Shown here in pieces: positions 5,936 through 11,816 of a DNA stretch of 29,373 bases. The first letter of the stretch is position 1. Each line of letters opens with the position of its first letter. The position numbers were made by a program, and so were the translations under genes. A model generated the notes under the pieces. It was not told where the DNA came from and did not search any database. It saw only the letters and a list, made by a program, of their open reading frames with translations. This DNA is from a virus: positions 1 through 29,373 of IMG/VR virus record IMGVR_UViG_3300030380_003829; one strand, written 5' to 3'.

Positions 5936-5951
5936 AGCCCTACGTATCTAA

Positions 5952-5959
5952 TAAATTTG
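5952..5959 (+). promoter_or_regulatory. Rightward promoter, -7 element
   Basis: TAAATTTG matches TAnnTTTG. The ATG at 5971 follows 11 nt later, so the transcript would have a very short leader. This also argues against the longer GTG-initiated frame starting at 5914. Confidence 0.45.
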
Positions 5960-5970
5960 TATCTTTGGTA

Positions 5971-6126
5971 ATGTCTTATAGGCTAGAGTTATACAACAGG
6001 TTACGAGTAGGGTTTGCATTAGGTTGGTCCTATTACTCTAGAGATAGGGAACATGACTGGTCAGAGCTAGTTATATATTTAGGTTTAATAGGTATAACAA
6101 TAAAGAGTTATGAAAAAAATGAGTAG
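5971..6126 (+). CDS. 51-residue protein, possible membrane segment
   Basis: Starts at ATG 5971 (MSYRLELYNRLRVGFALGWS), chosen because the promoter element at 5952-5959 would exclude the upstream GTG start. The second half contains a charged stretch (SRDREHDWSE) and a hydrophobic segment (LVIYLGLIGITI, about 33-44) too short to be a sure transmembrane helix. It resembles small Bacteroidota-phage proteins with a G-x-S-Y-Y...H-x-W/Y-S/N-E-L pattern, but I know no function. It overlaps the next gene by 17 bp. Confidence 0.6.
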   Translation: MSYRLELYNRLRVGFALGWSYYSRDREHDWSELVIYLGLIGITIKSYEKNE

Positions 6127-6319
6127 AGACAACAAGGTCAGCGATATGGTTGATGGGTTGTATGTAAAAAACGGTAGGTTAATAAACGGCAGGGTTAATA
6201 GCATGACAGGTATACAACAGGCTGCAAACATGAAGAGGATTATTGATGAGGATCGTAAGATCAAGATGATAGCAGAAGGAATAAGTCGAGCTGAAATGAT
6301 GAAGAATTTGTTTGGATAA
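6110..6319 (+). CDS. 69-residue basic protein
   Basis: A Lys/Arg/Met-rich protein (MKKMSRDNKVSDMVDGLYVK at the start), probably largely helical (QQAANMKRIIDEDRKIKMIA in the middle). It overlaps the previous gene by 17 bp and is followed after 28 nt by a clear terminator, so the two genes form a short rightward operon transcribed away from the putative origin. A small DNA- or protein-binding factor is plausible. No family recognised. Confidence 0.7.
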   Translation: MKKMSRDNKVSDMVDGLYVKNGRLINGRVNSMTGIQQAANMKRIIDEDRKIKMIAEGISRAEMMKNLFG

Positions 6320-6347
6320 TTTGTTGGTTAATTATCTTAATTGTGGG

Positions 6348-6380
6348 AAGGCTACTTTACTCAGGGGTAGCCTTTTTTTT
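6348..6380 (+). terminator. Rho-independent terminator
   Basis: AAGGCTAC (6348-6355) and GTAGCCTT (6367-6374) form a perfect 8-bp stem with an 11-nt loop, and eight T residues end the element. It closes the two-gene operon and isolates it from the chaperonin operon. Confidence 0.9.
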
Positions 6381-6439
6381 ATTTAAAAACCAACATATTT
6401 AAGCTATAAAGTATATAAATTGACTTAAAAAAAAGAGTG

Positions 6440-6514
6440 ATGAATTTAAATGATATATATTTCATAGGTATTTTATTATTCTTCATTTGGTTTATAGATG
6501 TAACAAACCGTTAA
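6440..6514 (+). CDS. Possible 24-residue membrane microprotein
   Basis: A 24-codon frame (MNLNDIYFIGILLFFIWFID and four more) with one strongly hydrophobic helix. It lies in the intergenic region before groEL with no clear promoter of its own. Length and AT bias make chance possible. Confidence 0.25.
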   Translation: MNLNDIYFIGILLFFIWFIDVTNR

Positions 6515-6700
6515 TTATGTTGATTTTCGACATAAAGCATGTTAATTATATGTTGGTTATTGATAGTTAACTAATTGATAATCATTACTTATGTTGATTA
6601 TGTTAATTATCCTCGCATGGGAAAAGTTGAAACAACAATAAATAATAAAAAAATATATATATAAGTAAAGGGAAAAAAAATCAACATTCGACATTTTTTA

Positions 6701-6708
6701 TATATTTG
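6701..6708 (+). promoter_or_regulatory. Chaperonin operon promoter, -7 element
   Basis: TATATTTG, an exact TAnnTTTG match, 25 nt before the groEL ATG. The inverted ATGTTGATT copy and the second TTCGACAT lie directly upstream (6679-6694), where an activator or repressor could act. No -33 TTG is apparent. Confidence 0.65.
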
Positions 6709-6733
6709 TATAAATCAAATCAAATAAAATCAA

Positions 6734-8329
6734 ATGGATAATTCGGGAGGATATTCGCCAAAGGATTTACATTTTGGCAAAGACGCACAATCAAAACTTA
6801 TATCGGGAATCACAAAACTATCAGATGCTGTTAAGAGCACTTTAGGTCCAATGGGTAACACAGTTCTAATTGAAAGCCCACATCACACGCACGGCATAAC
6901 TGTTACAAAAGACGGTGTTACTGTAGCTAAGAGCATTCAGCTTTTGGATGCGGTAGAGAACCTATCGGTACAGATGATGAAGGAGGCGGCAGATCGAACA
7001 GCTTCTGAAGCGGGTGATGGTACAACTACAGCAATTGTTTTAACCGAGGCACTAGTAAAAAAGGGTGTTGAGCTTATTGGGCCAAAGGATAATAAGACCA
7101 TGATCTTGAGAGAGGTAGCTGCTCTAAGCGATAAAGTTATTGACAGGTTAAAAAAGCAATCCATACCAGTCACTAAAGATTTACTATTAGACGTTGCTAC
7201 GATATCATCAAACAATGACCCTGAGATTGGCCAGATTATATCACAGACTTATAACCAGGTAGGAGAGAATGGGATAGTAACAGTTGAGAAGAGCCAAACC
7301 TCTGATACCACTTTTGAAACCACGCAGGGGATAAAGGTTGACCGGGGGTACTCAAGCCACCTGTTCATAAACAACCACAAGAAGGATGAGTGTATACTTG
7401 AGGACGTGCATGTCTTGGTGTCTGACTCTGAGATCAATAATATATTATCCATTGAGAATGTTCTAAAGCCAATAATTGCTGAGAACAAAAAACTATTAAT
7501 AGTAGCACCGTGTTCTCAAAACGTAACAAATACGTTGGCGGCTAACGTCATGAAGAACAATCTGAAACTTTGTACCATTATACCTCCCAATTTTGGGTAC
7601 AAACGCCACGAGCTGATGCATGATATCGCTCTCTCAGTAGGTGCTACTTATTTTTCTCAGAGCACAGGTGATGACCTGAGCCTTATGACGTTTAAAGATC
7701 TAGGTAGGGCATCGAAAGTTATCGTAGGAAAAGATAGCACGATCATACTCAAGGACGATAAGAAAGTTAGCAAAGAAGACATTGACAAAAGGGTTGAAGA
7801 ACTCCGGGACGCACATAAGATAACAAAGAAAAAAGCCGACAAAGATTTTATTATGTCTCGCATCGCATCCCTCACAGGCGGTGTAGGCGTTATCTATGTC
7901 GGGGGAAATACTGACCTAGAGCAGAAAGAACTCTATGATCGGGTCGACGACGCCGTATGTGCTGTAAGATCAGCAATCGTTGAAGGTATTCTTCCAGGAG
8001 GAGGCCTTGCGCTGTGGGAGGCAGCGGAGGATATTACAGATTCAAAATCGATCGCTCACGCGATATTAGGGGAGGCGCTTTCAGCGCCTTTAAATCAAAT
8101 TCTATCTAATGCTGGAATTGACTGGTCTCCCAATAGAGCGCAAGTAGGACAAGGGTTAGATGTAAAATCTGGTAAAACTGGCGACATGATTGAGATGGGG
8201 ATCATAGATCCACTAAAGGTTACTCGAACAGCACTTCAAAATGCAGTGTCTGTTGCCACCACGATACTATCAACAAATGCCATAGTTACTATGGCTAGGA
8301 GTTATGAGCAAAAAAATATTGAAGGATGA
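6734..8329 (+). CDS. groEL: Phage-encoded group I chaperonin GroEL
   Basis: A 531-residue chaperonin subunit covering all three GroEL domains. ATP-site motifs are intact: TLGPMGNTVLI (36-46), TKDGVTVAK (58-66), GDGTTTA (94-100), and RVDDAVCAVRSAIVEGILPG (403-422), which places the catalytic Asp corresponding to E. coli Asp398 in the conserved DD pair. The apical domain keeps DRGYSSHLFIN (203-213), but the usual APGFGD segment is changed to PPNFGY (284-289). The C-terminal Gly-Gly-Met repeats that line the cavity floor are absent; the protein ends QKNIEG. A GroES is encoded downstream. Known phage chaperonins are diverse; this one probably forms a ring that folds phage proteins, with or without host GroEL. 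The ATG follows a TAnnTTTG promoter. Confidence 0.96.
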   Translation: MDNSGGYSPKDLHFGKDAQSKLISGITKLSDAVKSTLGPMGNTVLIESPHHTHGITVTKDGVTVAKSIQLLDAVENLSVQMMKEAADRTASEAGDGTTTAIVLTEALVKKGVELIGPKDNKTMILREVAALSDKVIDRLKKQSIPVTKDLLLDVATISSNNDPEIGQIISQTYNQVGENGIVTVEKSQTSDTTFETTQGIKVDRGYSSHLFINNHKKDECILEDVHVLVSDSEINNILSIENVLKPIIAENKKLLIVAPCSQNVTNTLAANVMKNNLKLCTIIPPNFGYKRHELMHDIALSVGATYFSQSTGDDLSLMTFKDLGRASKVIVGKDSTIILKDDKKVSKEDIDKRVEELRDAHKITKKKADKDFIMSRIASLTGGVGVIYVGGNTDLEQKELYDRVDDAVCAVRSAIVEGILPGGGLALWEAAEDITDSKSIAHAILGEALSAPLNQILSNAGIDWSPNRAQVGQGLDVKSGKTGDMIEMGIIDPLKVTRTALQNAVSVATTILSTNAIVTMARSYEQKNIEG

Positions 8330-8474
8330 GCCTCTTTTATCTGAAGAAGATGCAAATATATTAGCTGAAATAATAGCAAGTAAATTGATAATTGAGAAGC
8401 TTAGTAAATCAATAAAAGGCAAAACTGTTTTTGGAGTAGTGCTTGAGATATTATCTGAACATAAAAGTTTATGA
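8304..8474 (+). CDS. 56-residue protein overlapping the groEL end
   Basis: An open frame of 56 codons starting MSKKILKDEPLLSEEDANIL, entered through the last 26 bases of groEL in another frame. It is helical, with a Leu/Ile-rich amphipathic middle (AEIIASKLIIEKLSKSIKGK). The overlap with groEL and a 7-nt gap to the PP-loop gene indicate operon co-translation. No homologous family comes to mind. A small chaperonin-associated factor is possible but speculative. Confidence 0.6.
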   Translation: MSKKILKDEPLLSEEDANILAEIIASKLIIEKLSKSIKGKTVFGVVLEILSEHKSL

Positions 8475-8481
8475 AACCTCA

Positions 8482-9327
8482 ATGATTAAAGTAAATGCAT
8501 TATCTGGTGGAAAAACAAGTTCGTACATAGCGGCTAATTACCCAGCGAATTATGATGTATTTGCTTTAGTAAGAATTGCACACCAACCATCTAAATTTTC
8601 TGATAAGAAGATAAGGCAAGAAGTAGAAGATAGAATACAAGCACCTTTTGTTGCTACAGCCGAAGATGATATGATAATTTATACAATGCTTGACCTTGAG
8701 CAATACATAGGTAGAAAAATAACTTGGGTTACAGGTAAAACTTTTGATAAGGTTCTTGATAGTGCAGGCACCTTGCCTGATCCATTAAGAAGATACTGCA
8801 CAACACAAATGAAAATGGAACCTATGTTTAATTGGTGGAAAAAAACTATAAATATACCATGCGAGTTTAGATTAGGTTTCAGAGCAAATGAAAAAAAAAG
8901 AGCACAAAGAACAACAGAAAAAACAAATTCAAAAGGCTTTTTAGAAATTAAAACAATAGTCGGCAAAAGAGGATCTAGAAATAAATGGGGTATGATAGAG
9001 TGGCAAAAACCATCATATCCCTTAATTAAAGATAATATATACAAAGACACAATTGAAAAGTTTTGGAAAGATAAGCCAGTCAGATTCGCATGGATGAATA
9101 ATTGTGTAGGATGTTTTCATAAAAATCCTTTGCTAATTAGAAAAATGTGGGAAAAACACAAAAATAAATTACAATGGTTTGCATCAAAAGAAAGAATTAA
9201 ACATAAAAAAGATGTATGGTATAAAGATAAAAACTTATCTTTTGAAGATATACGTAAGTGGAATCTACAAACAGAACTATTTGATGATGACTTTAAAGAG
9301 TGTGATTCTGGTTATTGTGGAATATAA
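8482..9327 (+). CDS. PAPS reductase-like PP-loop protein
   Basis: A 281-residue protein from ATG 8482; an upstream in-frame TTG at 8443 is less likely. The N-terminus NALSGGKTSSYIA (5-17) is the SGGxxS nucleotide-binding PP-loop of the adenine nucleotide alpha-hydrolase superfamily that includes PAPS reductase and DndC. Downstream are RRYCTTQMKMEP (103-114), the family's R-x-C-T...K segment, then NNCVGCFHK (206-214) and ECDSGYC (273-279). These give several Cys in C-x2-C and C-x4-C spacing that could bind an iron-sulfur cluster or metal. The substrate is unknown; sulfur or nucleotide-modifying roles, or a role against host defence, are possible. It separates groEL from groES and looks more A-rich than either, suggesting later insertion. 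Confidence 0.8.
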   Translation: MIKVNALSGGKTSSYIAANYPANYDVFALVRIAHQPSKFSDKKIRQEVEDRIQAPFVATAEDDMIIYTMLDLEQYIGRKITWVTGKTFDKVLDSAGTLPDPLRRYCTTQMKMEPMFNWWKKTINIPCEFRLGFRANEKKRAQRTTEKTNSKGFLEIKTIVGKRGSRNKWGMIEWQKPSYPLIKDNIYKDTIEKFWKDKPVRFAWMNNCVGCFHKNPLLIRKMWEKHKNKLQWFASKERIKHKKDVWYKDKNLSFEDIRKWNLQTELFDDDFKECDSGYCGI

Positions 9328-9336
9328 AATATTATT

Positions 9337-9594
9337 ATGAAACCAATTGGAAAATACGTTGTGATCAAAACCATTGAAGAGGAACTAAAAACCTCATCGG
9401 GGTTATTACTTTCTGCGGAGGATTCTAACCAGCTTCGGTATAAGAAGGGGAGGATTGTTGAGGTAGGTACTGATGTTGTAGCTATCGATAAGGATAGCCT
9501 GATATACTACGATAAGCGCGCGGGATATACTATGTTTATTCATGATGAGCCTTATACGATCATTCGTGAGAATGACATTGTTCTTGTCGAATAG
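9337..9594 (+). CDS. groES: Phage-encoded co-chaperonin GroES
   Basis: An 85-residue Cpn10 protein, slightly shorter than bacterial GroES (about 95). It has the family start MKPIGKYVVIKTIEEE, a mobile loop around ELKTSSGLLLSAEDSNQ (16-32) whose Leu-Leu-Leu corresponds to the hydrophobic tripeptide that docks onto GroEL, then KKGRIVEVG (36-44) and a C-terminal strand IIRENDIVLVE. The canonical V-x-x-G-D-x-V region is replaced by IDKDSLIYYDKRAG. It lies 9 nt after the PP-loop gene, so it belongs to the groEL operon. It would cap the phage GroEL ring and possibly the host one. Its 3' end overlaps a convergent gene by 35 bp. Confidence 0.92.
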   Translation: MKPIGKYVVIKTIEEELKTSSGLLLSAEDSNQLRYKKGRIVEVGTDVVAIDKDSLIYYDKRAGYTMFIHDEPYTIIRENDIVLVE

Positions 9595-10012
9595 CTTCGT
9601 TCATTTTTAGAATTTGTTTTCTATAAACCTTATCGCTATAGCCTATGTCTGCCAAAAATATTGGATTGTTTGACTTAGCCGTTGGTATCAAGCCCCCGTC
9701 TAATTTATCGTATATTGACCCTAGCATTCGGTTGGCTTTGAACGATAAACCATAAAGCGCTTTCTTTCTCTCACGTCGGTTGTATGGTTTTATAACTTCA
9801 ATCCACCCCTGTTGACGAAGTTTGTTAAACCTGTTTTTATTCCATCCTAGAACTGAATTAAACTCTTGAAACTTATCAACGTTAAAGTATTCTTCGCTAT
9901 ATAAAAAAAGCAGCATGTCTAGCTCTTGAGTGTTAACTTTATACTTTCTCATAACGAAATATCTGATAACTCTCCAGTATTTTAAGTAGTCTCTATTTCT
10001 TGAATTTTTCAT
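9560..10012 (-). CDS. Winged-helix (MarR-like) DNA-binding protein
   Basis: A 150-residue protein, the only leftward gene in the right part of the window. Residues about 8-105 have the order of a MarR-type winged helix: an N-terminal helix (YLKYWRVIRYFVMRKY), TQELDMLLFLYSEEYFNVDK, a recognition helix near WNKNRFNKLRQQGWIEVIKP, then a basic wing (NRRERKKALYGLSFKANRML). The N-x-x-R-x-x-x-L-x-x-x-G-W-I-E step is typical. The remainder is a charged tail. It may repress or activate the neighbouring virion and chaperonin genes. It is divergent from the gene at 10052 and convergent with groES (35-bp overlap). Ligand and DNA site are unknown. Confidence 0.75.
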   Translation of the reverse strand: MKNSRNRDYLKYWRVIRYFVMRKYKVNTQELDMLLFLYSEEYFNVDKFQEFNSVLGWNKNRFNKLRQQGWIEVIKPYNRRERKKALYGLSFKANRMLGSIYDKLDGGLIPTAKSNNPIFLADIGYSDKVYRKQILKMNEAIRQEQCHSHE

Positions 10013-10034
10013 TAGATTAAATTTTATAACTTTG
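10002..10034 (+). promoter_or_regulatory. Promoter for the right arm, -33 and -7 elements
   Basis: TTG (10002-10004), a 22-nt spacer and TAACTTTG (10027-10034) together match the Flavobacterium consensus TTG-N17-23-TAnnTTTG. The ATG at 10052 follows 17 nt later. The element overlaps the start of the divergent winged-helix gene, which could regulate it. Confidence 0.6.
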
Positions 10035-10051
10035 TATAAAGATATTTATTA

Positions 10052-10447
10052 ATGTGGAAAAAATTTAAACCCATGCAAAAAGATATTGCCAAAGAACTTA
10101 GAAATTACGTTGGAGCTTTAGGAATATTTGTAGTGGTGATAGGCCTTTTATTCTTTTTGTCCTTTCATCAAATACCCACTGAAAACAAAGATTTATTTGT
10201 TTCTATAGTAGGAGTTATTTCAGGATCTTTATCTGTAATTCTATTTACAATCATAGGAAGAAACCCTAATGAAGTTCAAGAGTTAAAAAATACTAACGAA
10301 AAATTATCAGGTCAAGTGCACCAACTTATTAGGCAGAAAGATGAATTAGAAGGAATGCTAATCGAAATGCAAAAAGAAATAGTAGATAAGCTTTCAATCG
10401 CTGGCATATACTTTGAATTGAAAAACAAAAAGAAAGAAGAAAAGTAA
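10052..10447 (+). CDS. Two-helix membrane protein with coiled coil
   Basis: A 131-residue protein with two clear membrane helices (about 19-38, VGALGIFVVVIGLLFFLS, and about 48-69, FVSIVGVISGSLSVILFTII). They are followed by a coiled coil (about 74-115, EVQELKNTNEKLSGQVHQLI and on) and a Lys-rich end. It has its own promoter and heads the array of small basic genes. It could be a holin-like or envelope-anchored factor, but it is far from the endolysin, so no role is assigned. Confidence 0.75.
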   Translation: MWKKFKPMQKDIAKELRNYVGALGIFVVVIGLLFFLSFHQIPTENKDLFVSIVGVISGSLSVILFTIIGRNPNEVQELKNTNEKLSGQVHQLIRQKDELEGMLIEMQKEIVDKLSIAGIYFELKNKKKEEK

Positions 10448-10480
10448 CAAACAATATAATTCTAATCTAAATCAATAATT

Positions 10481-10597
10481 ATGGCTAAAGCTAAAAAAGC
10501 AGCACCAAAAAAAGCTGCACCGAAAAAAGAAAAACCATCAACCCCAAAAACAAAAAGAGTTTGGACGGGAGAGCGATGGGAAATTATTAACCTTTAA
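10481..10597 (+). CDS. 38-residue Lys/Ala/Pro-rich histone-tail-like peptide
   Basis: The first part is almost pure Lys, Ala and Pro (MAKAKKAAPKKAAPKK with an inner AAPKK repeat), like the basic tail of bacterial histone H1-type proteins. The end, RVWTGERWEIINL, is more ordinary. It is first in a run of tiny basic genes. DNA binding or charge neutralisation inside the capsid is a reasonable guess. Confidence 0.65.
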   Translation: MAKAKKAAPKKAAPKKEKPSTPKTKRVWTGERWEIINL

Positions 10598-10608
10598 ATA
10601 TTTTAATC

Positions 10609-10761
10609 ATGCCGACAGTAAAAACTAAAAACATGACAAGAGTATTTCCTTACAATGCTGTAGGGAAAGCACAAGCCGATTCATTTTCAAAAATGATGAA
10701 AGGAAAAATTTCATACAATCCGGGTTATGGAATGGAGAAAAAAACAAAGTCTGGATACTAA
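10609..10761 (+). CDS. 50-residue basic protein
   Basis: Begins MPTVKTKNMTRVFPYNAVGK and is rich in Lys, Gly and Met. The MPTVK opening recurs in the 75-residue protein at 11817, and a RVFPY motif recurs near the end of the gene at 12253, hinting at shared short motifs within the array. Its stop overlaps the next start by one base (TAATG). Function unknown. Confidence 0.65.
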   Translation: MPTVKTKNMTRVFPYNAVGKAQADSFSKMMKGKISYNPGYGMEKKTKSGY

Positions 10762-10916
10762 TGGCTAAGAAAGGACGCACAAAAGGCAATAAAATTTGCC
10801 CAGCAGGAATTGCCTGGGCAAAGCGTACCTTTGACACATATCCATCAGCCTATGCGAATATGGCTGCAAGCAAGTATTGTAAAGACCCTAACTACGCTAA
10901 AAAAAGCAAACGATGA
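10761..10916 (+). CDS. 51-residue basic protein with YPSAYANMAASKYC motif
   Basis: Contains KICPAGIAWAKRTFDTYPSA followed by YANMAASKYCKDP. The Y-P-S-A-Y-A-N...S-K-Y-C segment with two Cys is a pattern I have seen in small proteins of marine phages and some large viruses, annotated only as domains of unknown function. Such proteins may be virion components. The stop overlaps the next start by 4 bp. Confidence 0.75.
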   Translation: MAKKGRTKGNKICPAGIAWAKRTFDTYPSAYANMAASKYCKDPNYAKKSKR

Positions 10917-11032
10917 TAGATTCAAAAAAATTAAAAACCATTTCTGCTGAATTAAAAAAAGCCTCTGCTATGCATAAGGCACAAGCAGGAAAAATTGATC
11001 GTATGTTAAAATCTTTAAATAAGAAGAAATGA
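10913..11032 (+). CDS. 39-residue basic helical peptide
   Basis: MIDSKKLKTISAELKKASAM and a Lys-rich remainder (KIDRMLKSLNKKK). It has an amphipathic helical pattern throughout and overlaps both neighbours by 4 bp. It is probably a nucleic-acid-binding or structural peptide; no family is known to me. Confidence 0.6.
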   Translation: MIDSKKLKTISAELKKASAMHKAQAGKIDRMLKSLNKKK

Positions 11033-11109
11033 GATATCAACCTATGTGTCAGTGTGGCAATACATCTAATTCCGATGGCCACTGCGACGGCTCACACTTA
11101 AACAAGTAG
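11029..11109 (+). CDS. 26-residue CDGSH-type iron-sulfur motif peptide
   Basis: The whole protein is little more than a CDGSH motif. MCQCGNTSNSDGHCDGSH (6-23) carries Cys7, Cys9, Cys19 and His23, the three-Cys-one-His set that binds a [2Fe-2S] cluster in the CDGSH (mitoNEET-type) family. The spacing between Cys9 and Cys19 is one residue longer than in C-x-C-x2-(S/T)-x3-P-x-C-D-G-(S/A/T)-H, and the Pro is missing. Typical CDGSH domains are about 40 residues, so this is a minimal version that would probably need to dimerise or be held by a partner. It overlaps the upstream gene by 4 bp. The ligands are seen directly; cluster binding is inferred. Confidence 0.7.
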   Translation: MRYQPMCQCGNTSNSDGHCDGSHLNK

Positions 11110-11111
11110 AT

Positions 11112-11246
11112 ATGAGTAAAATGAACAAAAAAAGCCGAAAGAAAAAAAGAAGTACTTTCGGAATGCTAAGTGTAAAAGCTGGTATTGATAACAACCCGAA
11201 TGCAACTCAAGCTGATAGAATAGCGGGTGCAACAATGAAGAAGTAA
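11112..11246 (+). CDS. 44-residue basic protein with VKAGIDNNP motif
   Basis: A basic start (MSKMNKKSRKKKRSTFGMLS) leads into VKAGIDNNPNATQADRIAGA, a segment I recognise as recurrent in small proteins of marine Bacteroidota phages, without known function. It lies 2 nt after the CDGSH gene and directly abuts the next start codon. Confidence 0.7.
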   Translation: MSKMNKKSRKKKRSTFGMLSVKAGIDNNPNATQADRIAGATMKK

Positions 11247-11489
11247 ATGGGTGAATTAAAAAAATGGCGAGAACAAAAATGGGTTCGCATAGGTACAGAC
11301 GGAACTATCAAAGGTCCGTGTGGAACTAGCAAAGACAAAAAGAACCCTGACAGATGTTTACCATTAGCCAAAGCCAGGCGTTTATCAAAACGTCAACTTG
11401 CAGCTACCGCCCGCAAAAAAAAGCGAGAAGGCTCCAGAGGTAAAACAGTTGTATCAAATACTAGAGCGGCAAAAGTAAGAAATGCATAA
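11247..11489 (+). CDS. Small basic protein, RIGTDGTIKGPCGTSKDKKN family
   Basis: An 80-residue protein. Residues about 12-40 (RIGTDGTIKGPCGTSKDKKN and DRCLPLAKARRL) and the basic end (KTVVSNTRAAKV) match a family of small viral proteins known only as a domain of unknown function (the type annotated DUF6321), found in marine phages and some large eukaryotic viruses. Two Cys (in GPCGTS and DRCLP) are conserved features. Strong basicity suggests nucleic acid or virion association. It abuts one neighbour and overlaps the next by one base. Confidence 0.8.
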   Translation: MGELKKWREQKWVRIGTDGTIKGPCGTSKDKKNPDRCLPLAKARRLSKRQLAATARKKKREGSRGKTVVSNTRAAKVRNA

Positions 11490-11779
11490 TGGCTGATAAA
11501 TCCAAAATGAAATGCAATGTCGTAATGAAAAGCGACCGGGCAGGTAAGAAAAAAATGGTAAAAGGTTGCGAGGGGGGTAAAGAAAAACTTATACATTTTG
11601 GCGCAACGGGTTATGGTCATAATTATTCCTCGGCAGCGAGAAAATCATTTAGGGCTAGACATAAATGTGGCACAGCGAAATCTAAGCTAACGGCAAGATA
11701 TTGGTCCTGTAAAAAATTATGGGCTGGTCCAGGAGGATCTACAAAAAGTTCTCCCAAAAATAGGCAAGGAAAATATTAG
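11489..11779 (+). CDS. Small basic protein, RHKCGTAKSKLTARYW family
   Basis: A 96-residue protein. The core HFGATGYGHNYSSAARKSFR followed by ARHKCGTAKSKLTARYWSCK and KLWAGPGGSTK matches the small viral domain type annotated DUF5754: a G-A-x-G-Y turn, a basic helix and an R-x-R-H-x-C-G...Y-W-S-C-K-x-L-W motif. Several Cys could pair or bind metal. It starts at a TAATG overlap and is the last gene before the promoter at 11780. Confidence 0.8.
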   Translation: MADKSKMKCNVVMKSDRAGKKKMVKGCEGGKEKLIHFGATGYGHNYSSAARKSFRARHKCGTAKSKLTARYWSCKKLWAGPGGSTKSSPKNRQGKY

Positions 11780-11787
11780 TATATTTG
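11780..11787 (+). promoter_or_regulatory. Internal promoter, -7 element
   Basis: TATATTTG matches TAnnTTTG exactly, 29 nt before the ATG at 11817, in one of the few gaps within the array of small genes. No -33 TTG is seen. Confidence 0.5.
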
Positions 11788-11816
11788 TAATATGTTTAAT
11801 TAAAAATTTTTAAAAA

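Larger units (their letters stand above)
5507..5970. other. Divergent control region, candidate replication origin
   Basis: About 460 bp without a convincing gene between the leftward and rightward operons. It holds the leftward promoter (5536-5543), an AT palindrome (5605-5621), an inverted repeat (5598-5604 with 5657-5663), stem-loops at 5701-5728, 5767-5785 and 5801-5813, a stretch of A-runs and C-runs (about 5755-5887), a GC-rich patch (5899-5920), a DnaA-box match (5927-5935) and the rightward promoter (5952-5959). Divergent transcription, strand-asymmetric low complexity and clustered hairpins fit a replication origin or master control region. This is an inference. Confidence 0.45.
6381..6733. 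other. Repeat-bearing regulatory region upstream of groEL
   Basis: A 353-bp AT-rich stretch whose only possible gene is a 24-codon frame. It carries three copies of ATGTTGATT: direct at 6517-6525 and 6591-6599, inverted (AATCAACAT) at 6679-6687. It also has two copies of TGTTAATTAT (6540-6549, 6601-6610) and two of TTCGACAT (6526-6533, 6687-6694). The chaperonin promoter lies at its right end. The repeats look like binding sites for a regulator, or iterons. Confidence 0.5.

Noticed and set aside
5914-5970. GTG-initiated extension of the gene now placed at 5971
   Set aside because: The extension runs across a promoter-like TAAATTTG and a DnaA-box match. The internal ATG has a better context.
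8443-8481. TTG start for the PP-loop protein
   Set aside because: It would overlap the 56-residue gene by 32 bp and add residues unlike the family start. The ATG at 8482 places the PP-loop at residues 8-14, as is usual.
10625-11082. Minus-strand frames over the small-gene array
   Set aside because: They are antisense shadows of overlapping plus-strand genes whose short frames join at stop-start overlaps and contain family motifs.
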